From Psychromonas ossibalaenae ATCC BAA-1528 (GTDB lineage: Bacteria; Pseudomonadota; Gammaproteobacteria; Enterobacterales; Psychromonadaceae): a stretch of DNA of 64,000 nucleotides. The stretch is taken from the NCBI RefSeq assembly GCF_000381745.1, contig NZ_KB906989.1, positions 1 to 64,000 on the forward strand. Direction: 5' to 3'. The notes under the pieces are model-generated. The model did no database searches and had not been told where the DNA came from. It saw nothing but the letters and a program-made list of their open reading frames with translations. Made by a program: the position numbers and the translations under genes. The number at the start of each line of letters is the position of its first letter. Position 1 is the stretch's first letter. Positions 8,497 to 16,921 of this stretch are shown in pieces.

Positions 8497-10140
8497 TTAC
8501 TTGAGGTGAAGATTATTGATAATCAAGTTACGCTTGCCGCCGTCATACCAGACAGGCTGAACATAAGGATTTTCCTTGCTCGGCCAGCCGACTAACTTCG
8601 CAGTACTGTACTGGAACCAGGTTGCATTTGAGAATAATGGAATAAACGGTAAGTTTGCCGCCGTAAACTCCTGTAGTTCATCTAATATAGCCTGCTGTTT
8701 CTGCGCATCATTTGTTAGACCAAAGCTGTCAATCAATGCATCTATTTCTGGAGAATGCACGCCGTGACCTGCATGCCAGCTTTTACCTATCTGTGACGTT
8801 GAGAAATATGCCTGATAAGCCTCAATCGGATTTGTCGCAACCATTGACCAGTTAATTGACATTTTGTAATCACTGTCTTTTAATCCGCTGTCATAAACAG
8901 CCCAGTCAACAGTTTTAACGTTTGCTTTGATACCAATTTCTTCATAATACTCAGTAACCATCTGTACTACTTGAATCCAGTCGGTCCAGCCGTTTACAAC
9001 ATTGATGTCAAATTCAACTCTTTTGCCGTCTGTCATATCTCTGAATCCGTCTCCATCAAGATCTTTAAGACCTGCAGCATCAAGCAGCTGCTTGGCTTTT
9101 TCTGGATTGAATTTAGTAATATCCTTGTACTTTGCGGTTACATCCTTACTGATATAGGGTCCGTAAAGTTCAGCAATACCAGCAGCATTGAAGTTAGCTG
9201 TCGGATAACCGTAAGCGGCGATATCAACAATCTCTTCACGATCCAGTGCCATTGACAAGGCTTTACGCACATTCAAATCATCAAAAGGTGCTTCTTTAGT
9301 ATTTACATAAAGATGAATCGCATCATTAGCCGGATACCAGTAATGATTATTTTTAGGATCAGTGGCCACAAAAGTATTATCAATATCAGCAATAAAGTTA
9401 GAGCCCCAGTCAATTTCACCTTTCATTAATGCAGGCTGCACTTGTGAGTTATCGTTGTATGAACGGAATGTTATACAGTCAATATACGGGCGGTTAGGCA
9501 GGTAATAATTTGCATTACGACAAAGCTGCATCTGCTGCGGTTTGAGATATTTGATATCAGTCATCGGGCCGCTGCCGACAGGATTTGGATTAGTGAAGGT
9601 TGGTAAGTCTTTATCTGCAACTTTACTCCAGATATGCTCAGGTAAGATATGATATTTAGGCAGACCCCAGATAAATGTCGAATCTGCATTGTTCAATTTA
9701 AAAACAATTGTCTTAGCATCCGTCGCTGTGACGCTCTGCAGGTTGCCGGTTGTCCAGATCGCTTTCTGGTCAAATGCAGGTGTCGCCTTAGTCATTGTAA
9801 AACTGAATGCCACATCTTTGGCCGTTAACGCTTTACCGTCGGACCAGCTCAGGCCGTCACGAAGCTTAACAGTAATGGTTTTCAAATCTTGCGAATATTC
9901 AGCAGACTCTGCTAAACGGTATTCAACATTACCGGTCATGTTATTAAAAACCATCAGCGGCTCATACAGCACGCCTTCAAACAGTCCGCCGCTTGTATAT
10001 GGGTTGAAGTTCTCAACGAAACCAGTATTTATAATAGGAACGGTTAATGTTCCACCCTGTTTAATCTCTTCAGCCATAACACCGTTTGCTGATACCAGCA
10101 AGCCGCATACGATCGATGCTAAAATCTTTTTACTACGCAT
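8497..10140 (-). CDS. periplasmic solute-binding protein, SBP_bac_5 family
   Basis: 547 residues. A Sec signal peptide (MRSKKILASIVCGLLVSANG, cleavage near VMA-EE) is followed by family-5 binding-protein signatures: LYEPLMVFN near residue 80, LRDGLSWSDGKALTAKDVAFSF and VRKALSMALDREEI. There is no lipobox, so it is a free periplasmic protein. It is the first gene of the importer operon and feeds the two permeases downstream. Family 5 covers peptide, nickel and also cello- or chito-oligosaccharide binders; the phosphorylase and GH30 genes argue for a sugar ligand. Operator sites lie 100 and 34 bp upstream of the start. Confidence 0.88.
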   Translation of the reverse strand: MRSKKILASIVCGLLVSANGVMAEEIKQGGTLTVPIINTGFVENFNPYTSGGLFEGVLYEPLMVFNNMTGNVEYRLAESAEYSQDLKTITVKLRDGLSWSDGKALTAKDVAFSFTMTKATPAFDQKAIWTTGNLQSVTATDAKTIVFKLNNADSTFIWGLPKYHILPEHIWSKVADKDLPTFTNPNPVGSGPMTDIKYLKPQQMQLCRNANYYLPNRPYIDCITFRSYNDNSQVQPALMKGEIDWGSNFIADIDNTFVATDPKNNHYWYPANDAIHLYVNTKEAPFDDLNVRKALSMALDREEIVDIAAYGYPTANFNAAGIAELYGPYISKDVTAKYKDITKFNPEKAKQLLDAAGLKDLDGDGFRDMTDGKRVEFDINVVNGWTDWIQVVQMVTEYYEEIGIKANVKTVDWAVYDSGLKDSDYKMSINWSMVATNPIEAYQAYFSTSQIGKSWHAGHGVHSPEIDALIDSFGLTNDAQKQQAILDELQEFTAANLPFIPLFSNATWFQYSTAKLVGWPSKENPYVQPVWYDGGKRNLIINNLHLK

Positions 10141-10173
10141 TAAATAGTCCTTTTTAATTTAAGATAACCAGAA

Positions 10174-10185
10174 GAAAGCGGTTAC
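10174..10185. promoter_or_regulatory. degenerate operator-like site
   Basis: GAAAGCGGTTAC matches the 12-bp operator core at nine positions and lies 34 bp upstream of the binding-protein ATG. It could be a second, weaker site for the same LacI-type regulator, allowing cooperative or looping repression with the perfect site at 10239-10254. This is inference from similarity. Confidence 0.35.
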
Positions 10186-10238
10186 TTTTCGTCGTATGAA
10201 CAAATACTGTTCAGTCTCGTAAATTTAAATATCCGGCA

Positions 10239-10254
10239 AAGAAAGCGCTTTCTT
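10239..10254. promoter_or_regulatory. LacI-family operator palindrome before the importer operon
   Basis: The 16-bp sequence is identical to the palindrome at 4431-4446, with core GAAAGCGCTTTC at 10241-10252. It lies about 100 bp upstream of the binding-protein start. Finding the exact 16-mer twice within 6 kb and only at the heads of locus genes supports a shared regulator. Confidence 0.75.
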
Positions 10255-10472
10255 GAGGTGATACTATGCTGCGAAAACCACTGGAGCAACCTGATTTATT
10301 AGAAAGCTGTACTTCGATCACACTTACATAATAGTAGCCTATTCTCAGTACCGTCTTTTGTGCTTATTAGTAATTAAAATTAAAGATGAATAATCAATGT
10401 GTTAAATAAATTTAATAGGTGTTGCCGATATGGGTAGGAAAGAGGCAGGTAAACTGCACTTCTGATATTGCT

Positions 10473-10507
10473 AAAAAGCTCCTGAACTTAGGGTTTCAAG
10501 AGCTTTT
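10473..10507 (-). terminator. terminator of the GH30 gene
   Basis: On the minus strand AAAAGCTCTTGAA pairs with TTCAGGAGCTTTT around a short loop and ends in a T-run. It begins 13 bp past the GH30 stop codon. This closes the GH30 transcription unit before the promoter region of the importer operon, so GH30 appears to be a separate unit. Confidence 0.65.
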
Positions 10508-10519
10508 GGCTAGTAAGAA

Positions 10520-11875
10520 TTAAATAACCACAGTCTGAATAGATCTTGCAGGCAGAGAGATATAACAGCCCTTATTTATATTATGCAGCGCATAGATCAA
10601 ACTTTGTTGTGAATTATTGCACACAACAATGACCTTTTGTCCGTCAGGATTAATAAAGCCGGTTGTTTCGATAACGTCTGTTGTGCTGCACACAGCTATC
10701 CGCTTTGCACCTTTCTTTATAAATTTTGAAAAATGACCAAAGTAATAATATGAGGGGTTCAGAATCACTTGATTGTTAACCGTATCTCCAATAATAGGCG
10801 CGCTGCATAGGTTATTAACATGATTTGGTCCGCCGCTTTCATCAAGAAAAAGATTCCAGTCACACCAGGCGGATGTATTATGGTTCAAATCATTAATAAT
10901 TGAGTGTGCGTAACGTTCGCCGACCTTCCAGTCGCCAATATGAGGCCCCGCTTCCTGACAGCCTTCGGTAAACCATATTTTTTTATCCGGATAGACATCA
11001 TTGATCAACTTCAGATTCTGATAGTTGTCACCCATATACCAGTGAATACCGATACCATAGACATATTTACAGGCGGCTTTATCATCAAACATTTTCTGAG
11101 CCCGATCATAGGCTTCTGCGCGATTATGATCCCAGCAGACTAATTTGATATGCCCTAAACCCTGTTTTTCCAAAGTCGGACCAAGATAATCACGAACAAA
11201 ATCACGCTCTTCTTCCGAAGTATATACACATGAGTCCCATACCTGAGTCGCCGCCGGCTCATTCTGTATTGTCAGGGCAGATATTGTGATTCCCTCAGCC
11301 TGCATCGCATTGATATATTTACAATAATAGAGCGCCCATGCCTGACGGTACTGATCTTTTAATTTTCCGCCATTATTCATCTGCCCGTTAGTCTTCATCC
11401 ATGCAGGAGGACTCCATGGAGAGGAAAAGAGTGTTATTTCTTCTCCAGACAACTGCTTAGCCCATTCAATCATTGGAATAATCTGCAGCTTATCCCGCTC
11501 CAGGTTAAAACCTTTCAGTTGTGGATCTTCTATTTCACAACATGCCCAGTTTCCTAAAGAAAAGTCACAACTGTTGATATGGGTTCTGCAGAAGTTATAA
11601 CCGATCCCTTTGTGCGGATGAAAATATGCTTCCATCATCTGCTTCTGCTTATCAGGACTCATTCTATTAAGGACATCAGCAGCAGACTCGGTAAAAGCAC
11701 CGCCAAACCCTTCCCACTCCTGAAAAGTCTTTGATTCATCCATATAGATCTTATGCAGTTCACCTGCATCAGTGTAAGTAGTTATATCCTCCTGCTCATA
11801 ACCTTCGTGCAGATCAACGAGTTCTGTTTCACTCAAAAGTAAATTACTGCCTTTAACTGTCTGGTAAAGTTTCAT
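10520..11875 (-). CDS. GH30-family glycoside hydrolase (cytoplasmic)
   Basis: 451 residues from ATG 11875, which has a GGAG site 5 bases upstream; an in-frame TTG at 11899 lacks support. GH30 signatures: GFGGAFTESAADVL (about 57-70), SSPWSPPAWMKTNG, acid/base Glu206 in TIQNEPAATQ and nucleophile Glu304 in WFTEGCQE. The C-terminal beta-rich domain (about 370-451) is present. It looks like the glucosylceramidase/beta-glucosidase branch of GH30; some relatives cut beta-1,6-glucan. No signal peptide is visible, so it should act on imported oligosaccharides. Together with a beta-glucan phosphorylase it would suit branched beta-1,3/1,6-glucan fragments (inference). An operator-like site lies 68 bp upstream. 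Confidence 0.87.
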   Translation of the reverse strand: MKLYQTVKGSNLLLSETELVDLHEGYEQEDITTYTDAGELHKIYMDESKTFQEWEGFGGAFTESAADVLNRMSPDKQKQMMEAYFHPHKGIGYNFCRTHINSCDFSLGNWACCEIEDPQLKGFNLERDKLQIIPMIEWAKQLSGEEITLFSSPWSPPAWMKTNGQMNNGGKLKDQYRQAWALYYCKYINAMQAEGITISALTIQNEPAATQVWDSCVYTSEEERDFVRDYLGPTLEKQGLGHIKLVCWDHNRAEAYDRAQKMFDDKAACKYVYGIGIHWYMGDNYQNLKLINDVYPDKKIWFTEGCQEAGPHIGDWKVGERYAHSIINDLNHNTSAWCDWNLFLDESGGPNHVNNLCSAPIIGDTVNNQVILNPSYYYFGHFSKFIKKGAKRIAVCSTTDVIETTGFINPDGQKVIVVCNNSQQSLIYALHNINKGCYISLPARSIQTVVI

Positions 11876-11942
11876 TATTTCTCCAAGAGTCCAATGCAAA
11901 AGTAGAGGCAGTTTAAAGTATCAATTATTCAAAACCACAAAA

Positions 11943-11954
11943 GAAAGCGCTTAC
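11943..11954. promoter_or_regulatory. LacI-type operator variant before the GH30 gene
   Basis: GAAAGCGCTTAC differs from the perfect core at one position and is preceded by the same AA flank. It lies upstream of the GH30 ATG and links this gene to the importer and phosphorylase units. Confidence 0.65.
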
Positions 11955-12158
11955 AAAGATCTTCATCACACTTTATATTCATACAAAGCCACACTAAAAA
12001 TGAGGAAGAAATAATCACCATCGATAAATAACACGATGAAATCGTATGAAATGGCTGTTGGAAACATCGTTTGGGAGCTTTAATACAGGAGGAGTGTTTT
12101 ATACTAAAGGTGCTGCTAATGTTAGTCTTAAAGCCTTACACTCGGACTAAAAACCGGA

Positions 12159-12194
12159 AAATGTTCACCTATTTCAGGTGAACATTTCTTTTTT
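12159..12194. terminator. hairpin terminator between GH30 upstream region and RNase HI gene
   Basis: A 12-bp perfect stem (AAATGTTCACCT, 12159-12170, with 12176-12187) has a 5-base loop and a T-run on the plus side. A weaker T-rich tail follows on the minus side, so it can end the RNase HI transcript whose stop codon is about 30 bp away. The rest of the 11.88-12.22 kb gap holds the GH30 promoter region and no convincing gene. Confidence 0.6.
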
Positions 12195-12217
12195 ACTCAA
12201 CGAGAACGATACTATAT

Positions 12218-13000
12218 TTAGCCGTTTCTCATTGCTAAAACAGCCTGTATATTAACTTCCTCAGTATAGCGATTAAAAGCACATTCTTTGCTTTCAATCG
12301 CTAATATTGACATCCGGTCAGCTAATTCATTACCTTCAACACCGACATGACCATTCACATGCAGCACTTGAACCTTGTCTTTTAACTGCAGATACAACGC
12401 GAACATCTTCTGGATAAGCTTCAGATTTTTGATTTCACCGCCGGACTTTTTCCAGCCGTTCTTCTGCCAGTTAACCGCCCATTGGCTGATACACTTAATA
12501 GAATATTGTGAATCACAAAAAATGACCGCTGTTCTGCCTTTACCAATTTCAGCTTCAGCCATCAGCAAAGCCTGATGTAAAGCATTCAGCTCTGCTGTGT
12601 TATTGGTCCCCTGCGGGTTATATAAACCATACCACAGCTGATCCAAAACATTATCACGATATACAGCAATACCGGAGCCCGCTTCACCTGGGTTTGGCTC
12701 ACAGCCCCCGTCGGTGAATATTTTTGTATCCGTTAGCATAGCAGCAATTTCACCTGCTGTATAAGTTTTAACAGCCTGAGAAGATGTTTTTTTCCGAATT
12801 CCGGAAGCGCCTGAGGTACGGTTATTATCTGCAGGCGCGCTAAAAGATTTACCATTAAAAGCAGCCTGCGCTTCTACTGATGTTTTAAAGGACTTATATT
12901 TTGCACCGTTAAACTTATCCACCTGCTTTCTGCACGATTCCCAGTCAGTAAAAATGCCGGTTTCTCTGCCCTTCCATACTACATAATATTTTTTTGCCAT
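12218..13000 (-). CDS. rnhA: ribonuclease HI with N-terminal hybrid-binding (viroplasmin) domain
   Basis: 260 residues from ATG 13000, with GGAAG upstream; an in-frame GTG at 13027 is less likely. The N-terminal domain (about 1-50, KKYYVVWKGRETGIFTDWES) is the caulimovirus-viroplasmin-like RNA/DNA hybrid-binding fold. A poor linker leads to the catalytic domain with the four acidic residues in TDGGCEPNPG, NTAELNALHQ, FCDSQYS and GNELADRMS, plus the His in HVNGHVGVEG. It cleaves the RNA strand of RNA/DNA hybrids. This two-domain, eukaryote-like form differs from the single-domain E. coli RnhA, so a second RNase H gene may exist elsewhere. Confidence 0.88.
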   Translation of the reverse strand: MAKKYYVVWKGRETGIFTDWESCRKQVDKFNGAKYKSFKTSVEAQAAFNGKSFSAPADNNRTSGASGIRKKTSSQAVKTYTAGEIAAMLTDTKIFTDGGCEPNPGEAGSGIAVYRDNVLDQLWYGLYNPQGTNNTAELNALHQALLMAEAEIGKGRTAVIFCDSQYSIKCISQWAVNWQKNGWKKSGGEIKNLKLIQKMFALYLQLKDKVQVLHVNGHVGVEGNELADRMSILAIESKECAFNRYTEEVNIQAVLAMRNG

Positions 13001-13079
13001 TTTTAACTTCCAAACTCTTCGAGGCACTCAATTCAGACTGCTATTGTAGAAAAGAAACTGCGCCTCTCAAAAAGATAAA

Positions 13080-13316
13080 TCAGCGATATTCAATCGCGAC
13101 ACCGGTTTCCTGTGCAACGCTTTGTAACTGCTCACTACCATCCAAACATAAAGACCAGCTTATACCGCTACCGACAGCAGTGATAACATTAGCGCCACCG
13201 ATAAGGGTTATTTCGTCAACCTGAGCCTGCAGAGTAATTCTTGCTTCACCGCTCAGCTTGATCATGATTTCACGGTTATTAGCAATGATTTTTCCCTGAG
13301 TGAAATTAATCAGCAT
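13080..13316 (-). CDS. small DUF3389-like protein
   Basis: 78 residues, starting [20 protein letters not shown] and rich in beta-strand pattern ([20 protein letters not shown]). It resembles the DUF3389 family of Vibrio and Shewanella relatives, whose function is unknown. The start codon overlaps the pepT stop by 7 bases, so it is probably translated by coupling with pepT. No membrane segment, no signal peptide and no metal-binding motif is visible. Confidence 0.65.
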   Translation of the reverse strand: MLINFTQGKIIANNREIMIKLSGEARITLQAQVDEITLIGGANVITAVGSGISWSLCLDGSEQLQSVAQETGVAIEYR

Positions 13317-14548
13317 ACCGGTTTCTCTGATTCAGCAGTTATTTCAGCCAGTTTAACAATTACTTCAACAGCTTTGTGCATCGCATCAACACTGACAAAT
13401 TCATGAATACCGTGAAAATTATAACCCCCGGTAAAAATATTCGGACACGGCAGCCCCATAAATGACAATCGCGCACCATCTGTTCCGCCGCGAATAGGTT
13501 TTATATCCGGCTTAATATCACAAGCTATCATAGCCTGCTGTGCATACTCAATAATATGGGCAAACGGTTCAACTTTTTCACGCATATTACGATAACTTTC
13601 AGTGACTGTTATCTCAACAGAGCCTTTATCCTGAGCCTTGTTAATATCAGAAGCCAATCCCTTAATGAATTCAATACGTGACAGCTGCTGCTGCGCATCA
13701 AAATCACGAATAATATAGTTTAGTTCAGTTTTAGCGACAGACGCTTTCATATCCGTTAAGTGGAAAAAACCCTGATAAGCCTCTGTTGCTTCCGGCGTCT
13801 GCTCAGCCGGCATTTTTGAAATAAACTCAGCGGCAATAGTCATTGAATTAACCATTTTATTTTTTGCCGTTCCTGGATGTACATTCACCCCATTGCAGGT
13901 CACAACCGCAGATGATGCATTAAAGTTTTCATATTCCAGCTCACCAAGCGGCCCGCCGTCAATCGTATAGGCCCACTCAGCACCAAATTTTTCAACATCA
14001 AACAGATCCGCGCCCCGGCCGATCTCTTCATCCGGCGTAAAACCAATACATATATCACCATGCTTGATTTCAGGTCTCTGAATTAAGGTCACCACAGCAG
14101 TAATAATCTCAGCAATACCGGCTTTATTATCCGCTCCTAGCAGAGTTGTACCGTCCGTTGTTATCAGAGTCTGGCCGTGCAGTTCATTAAGATCGGGAAA
14201 CTGCTCCGGCGACAGAACATGCCCGCTAGTACCTAAAACTATATCCCCGCCCTGATAATGCTCAACAACCTGCACCTGAACATTTTCTCCCGAAGCATCA
14301 GGTGCGGTATCCATATGTGCAATAAAACCAATAGCAGGAACATCATAATCAATATTCGCCGGCAGTTTTGCCATTAAATAGCCCTTATCATCAAGCACAA
14401 CATCACTAAGCCCAAGGGTGATTAATTCCTGCTTCAGCATTTCAGCAAGCTTGAACTGCCCGCGGCTGCTTGGGCAGTCTGCAGATGTATGATCGGACTG
14501 AGTATCAACAGAAACATAATTAAGGAAACGCTGAATAAGATTTTGCAT
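13310..14548 (-). CDS. pepT: peptidase T (tripeptide aminopeptidase)
   Basis: 412 residues, the usual PepT length. Metal-site motifs of the M20 family are in order: [11 protein letters not shown] (His and Asp ligands), [13 protein letters not shown] (bridging Asp), [12 protein letters not shown] (catalytic Glu and ligand Glu), [17 protein letters not shown], and the C-terminal ligand His in [15 protein letters not shown]. It removes the N-terminal residue of tripeptides in the cytoplasm using two zinc ions. It is followed by the overlapping DUF3389-like gene. Start ATG 14548 is preceded by CCTCTC on the plus strand, that is GAGAGG on the coding strand. Confidence 0.93.
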   Translation of the reverse strand: MQNLIQRFLNYVSVDTQSDHTSADCPSSRGQFKLAEMLKQELITLGLSDVVLDDKGYLMAKLPANIDYDVPAIGFIAHMDTAPDASGENVQVQVVEHYQGGDIVLGTSGHVLSPEQFPDLNELHGQTLITTDGTTLLGADNKAGIAEIITAVVTLIQRPEIKHGDICIGFTPDEEIGRGADLFDVEKFGAEWAYTIDGGPLGELEYENFNASSAVVTCNGVNVHPGTAKNKMVNSMTIAAEFISKMPAEQTPEATEAYQGFFHLTDMKASVAKTELNYIIRDFDAQQQLSRIEFIKGLASDINKAQDKGSVEITVTESYRNMREKVEPFAHIIEYAQQAMIACDIKPDIKPIRGGTDGARLSFMGLPCPNIFTGGYNFHGIHEFVSVDAMHKAVEVIVKLAEITAESEKPVC

Positions 14549-14671
14549 GGGAGAGGTTCTTCTATTAATTGAGTGATATTCATTTTTGCTTATATTACAG
14601 ATAATTATATTGCGGTAAATCAGGTTAAGCGGTGTTTAAAGGCAGCCGTTCAAACTCTGTGCACTGTATTT

Positions 14672-15541
14672 TTATACCTTAACCGCTAGTTTAAACTCAC
14701 TGCGGTAAGCGCGTGGAGTAAGGTTTTTATATAACTTAAACTGACGGTTGAAATTAGCCTGATTTCGATAGCCAACTTTTTCAGCAATTAAACTAACCGC
14801 AAAGTTTGATGATGTAAGCAACTCCGCAGCATGGTTTAACCTCAATTTTTTCAGGTACGTTCCAAAGTTCTCGCTAAAATGCTGTTCAAAAATTCGATGA
14901 ATAGTACTTTCACTGCTGTACATAAACTCCGCAAGATCGCTGAGTCTGATAGGGTTATGAAAGTTATCTTCGATGTAACAACAGATTTTTTCTATTTTTT
15001 CTTTCTCAGTTTTATCCAGCTTGTTTTTTGGGGCAGCCGAAAAAGACAATAAGCTTTTACAGTTTTTGTCATTACACAGCGTATCCAGTACCTGCAGTAA
15101 TATTGTTAACTGGCCGATAGCAGAAATATTCAACATTTTATCTGCTAATTCAAATACCTTTTCCGCCGTTGCAGCAGAAAATAAAAGCCCTTTTTGAGCA
15201 CGTTTTAATAACGCATCCAGTTTTCTCAGCTCCACACAATTGAACATCATATCTTCAATCCAGCGGCGCTTGAACCAGAAAACATGTGTTTCACAGTGCT
15301 TCCCGGTATTTCCTATTGAGTTGAACGTATGCGCTATATCCGGAGCAATCAGGAGCAGGTGATTATGTTCAATATTACCCTGATAATGGCCGATAAAGAC
15401 CTGACCGGTAAAGTGGCGATGCAGCACCAGCTCAAACTCCTGATGAAAATGCCAGTCGCAGGGTTTATCCGACTCGGTGATCTTTTTATAACGCCAGGAC
15501 ATACCTAACCGCTGCGGCACTTTTTCAATTGTTGCTTTCAT
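14672..15541 (-). CDS. AraC-family transcriptional regulator
   Basis: 289 residues. The N-terminal half is cupin-like (DWHFHQEFELVLHRHFTGQVFIGHYQG), the usual ligand-sensing barrel. The C-terminal hundred residues carry two helix-turn-helix motifs: IRLSDLAEFMYSSESTIHRIF and VSLIAEKVGYRNQANFNRQFKLYKNLTPRAYR, the second being the AraC/XylS signature. The ligand is unknown. It is divergent from a tiny gene at 15726, and the shared 184-bp gap holds four AATAGTATT-like repeats that are good candidates for its binding sites. Confidence 0.88.
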   Translation of the reverse strand: MKATIEKVPQRLGMSWRYKKITESDKPCDWHFHQEFELVLHRHFTGQVFIGHYQGNIEHNHLLLIAPDIAHTFNSIGNTGKHCETHVFWFKRRWIEDMMFNCVELRKLDALLKRAQKGLLFSAATAEKVFELADKMLNISAIGQLTILLQVLDTLCNDKNCKSLLSFSAAPKNKLDKTEKEKIEKICCYIEDNFHNPIRLSDLAEFMYSSESTIHRIFEQHFSENFGTYLKKLRLNHAAELLTSSNFAVSLIAEKVGYRNQANFNRQFKLYKNLTPRAYRSEFKLAVKV

Positions 15542-15577
15542 TTTTCAGTCCCGATTTCAGCCTTCCCAGCATGCTTG

Positions 15578-15668
15578 AATAGTATTGGTTAATACCCTAA
15601 TAGTACTTAAAGATACAGATATTGAAAAGCAATGACGGAATAGTATTTATATTGTGCAGAATACTATT
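15578..15668. promoter_or_regulatory. four AATAGTATT half-sites in the AraC divergent promoter
   Basis: AATAGTATT occurs at 15578-15586 and 15639-15647, AATAGTACT at 15599-15607, and the reverse complement AATACTATT at 15660-15668. Starts are 21 bp apart within each pair, two helical turns, as expected for AraC-type dimers. One pair is direct and one inverted. The right pair lies about 60-85 bp before the tiny gene, where an activator could contact RNA polymerase. Confidence 0.6.
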
Positions 15669-15725
15669 AGTTAACTCTGCACTTATGGTTACAGTCAAGG
15701 CATCAACAACACCAAGGAGAAATTG

Positions 15726-15917
15726 ATGAAATCATTAAGCACTTATATTAAGCGTCATATCACACAAAACCGCAGAAACTGCCTGCTGCTGGTCATAAAA
15801 ACATATGGAGTCAACTACCCGGGCTTATGGCGATCATTCGGGTACAGTTCAGTACAGGACTATGAAAAAGATGTAACTCAACAACTGCATACAGATCTAA
15901 TAAGGGAGAATAAGTGA
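15726..15917 (+). CDS. unknown small basic protein (63 aa)
   Basis: 63 residues from ATG 15726, with a strong AAGGAG at 15714-15719. The sequence is basic at the N-terminus (MKSLSTYIKRHITQNRRN) with LWRSFGYSSVQDYEKDV near the centre, and it has no clear membrane segment or known motif. I do not recognise the family. The upstream half-site array and its divergence from the AraC gene suggest it is the regulated partner. It overlaps an 11-codon open frame at its end. It could be a true small gene or the remaining start of a lost operon. Confidence 0.5.
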   Translation: MKSLSTYIKRHITQNRRNCLLLVIKTYGVNYPGLWRSFGYSSVQDYEKDVTQQLHTDLIRENK

Positions 15918-15949
15918 ATCAAATAACAGTAAAAAGTGCCGGTGGTTAA
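15914..15949 (+). CDS. possible 11-residue mini-gene
   Basis: GTG at 15914 overlaps the stop of the preceding gene (GTGA) and has AGGGAG six bases upstream. It encodes MNQITVKSAGG and then stops. The coupling signal is good but the frame is very short. It may be a mini-peptide, or the decayed 5' end of a gene that once followed. Nothing else coding is seen up to 16077. Confidence 0.25.
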   Translation: MNQITVKSAGG

Positions 15950-16077
15950 TTATTTTTACGATTAGACTCCAATAACAGCACTGATTATTAATTTGTTTGT
16001 GGTTTTTAATGGTTATTTACATCTGCCTGTTTACAGATAGGCAGGCCTACACTTCCCTGTGCATAATTCATAAGAGA

Positions 16078-16386
16078 CTACGAAGTAAGGGCAATTTTTC
16101 GGGGGGTAAGATGATGGTAATGAAGCCAGTCATCAATATTATCGGCACTCAGAAATATATTAAGATCATCATATTCTGCGTCTGTAATTATTACTGAGTA
16201 AGATGCCAGCCCGACAATCATGACCTCATCCAGTTTTATTCCTGCTGTTACATTAGGACAGTTACCACAGGATATACGACACACTCTTTTTATCTCACAG
16301 CCGGCAGCTTTTTTTAAATCTGCTATCAGCCCCTTTGAAGACAACTCTTTATAGCTAAACACTCTGCTGTGTAACGGTTTTTTCAC
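16078..16386 (-). CDS. unknown 102-aa protein with cysteine cluster
   Basis: 102 residues from GTG 16386 with an excellent GGAGG six bases upstream. The middle has four cysteines in CEIKRVCRISCGNCPN (C-x6-C-x3-C-x2-C), which could bind a metal or form disulfides; there is no signal peptide. The C-terminal half is acidic (ITDAEYDDLNIFLSADNIDDW). I do not recognise a family. It stands alone, with no partner on the same strand. The start codon and site make it a likely real gene. Confidence 0.55.
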   Translation of the reverse strand: MKKPLHSRVFSYKELSSKGLIADLKKAAGCEIKRVCRISCGNCPNVTAGIKLDEVMIVGLASYSVIITDAEYDDLNIFLSADNIDDWLHYHHLTPRKIALTS

Positions 16387-16699
16387 AATAAACCTCCATA
16401 CAAAAGATAATTTATACTAAAACTCCGTAGTAATTAAAGCTCTTATTGCGGATATTTGCTACAATTTTTGCAATTATTTTTACAAAAAAAGTACATTTCC
16501 ATATCAAATAGTTTAGTAAAAGTGTTTTTCAAGTATCCGGATTACAGAATTGTATTTTCCCGCTCAGCCTGAGCCGCAAAATATCCATTCTATTTATAAT
16601 AAATTTGATAACAAAAATAATAACAACAATGATAACTTCATCACTGCCGTGTATATTAATAAGTAATACCTGTTTGTTTAAATTATTTAAGGAATACCT
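16387..16699. other. AT-rich intergenic stretch before pspB
   Basis: 313 bp without a coding frame. It should hold the divergent promoters of the 102-aa gene and of pspBC. I looked for the GG-N10-GC core of a sigma-54 promoter expected for a classical psp operon and saw no convincing match. No hairpin with a T-run is visible. Confidence 0.5.
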
Positions 16700-16921
16700 A
16701 TGGATTTTATTGTGGTCCCCCTGAGCATATTTTTAATTTTTGTCGCGCCACTGTGGCTGATCTTGCAGTACCGCAGCCGCAAACAGACCAATAAAGGTTT
16801 ATCAGAGAAAGATCAGGAGCACCTGCAGGCGCTAATTAATCGTACAGAACAGATGCAGAAGCGCATTAAAGCGTTAGAGCAGATCCTGGATAATGAAGCG
16901 CCGCAGTGGAGAGAAAAATGA
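16700..16921 (+). CDS. pspB: phage shock protein B
   Basis: 73 residues, typical of PspB. One N-terminal membrane segment (VVPLSIFLIFVAPLWLILQY) is followed by a basic stretch and a cytoplasmic coiled coil (EHLQALINRTEQMQKRIKALEQIL). PspB sits in the inner membrane with PspC, senses envelope stress and binds PspA to free the activator PspF. Here no pspA or pspF is adjacent. The stop overlaps the pspC start by ATGA. Confidence 0.9.
   Translation: MDFIVVPLSIFLIFVAPLWLILQYRSRKQTNKGLSEKDQEHLQALINRTEQMQKRIKALEQILDNEAPQWREK

Noticed and set aside
4532-10140. Peptide importer (dpp/opp) reading of the ABC genes
   Set aside because: Family membership alone would allow it, but shared operators with a phosphorylase and a GH30 gene favour a sugar substrate; peptide import is not excluded.
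12085-12180. AGGAGG-like site and short plus-strand frames upstream of the 12159 hairpin
   Set aside because: Possible frames are only 18-20 codons and run into the terminator, the start spacing is poor, and there is no recognisable product; no gene is called.
16095-16112. Shared word TTTTTCGGGGGGTA at about 16096 and 54023
   Set aside because: A 14-base match in unrelated contexts with no extended similarity; treated as chance.
16387-16699. Sigma-54 promoter for pspBC
   Set aside because: No GG-N10-GC core of good quality was found by eye in the gap.
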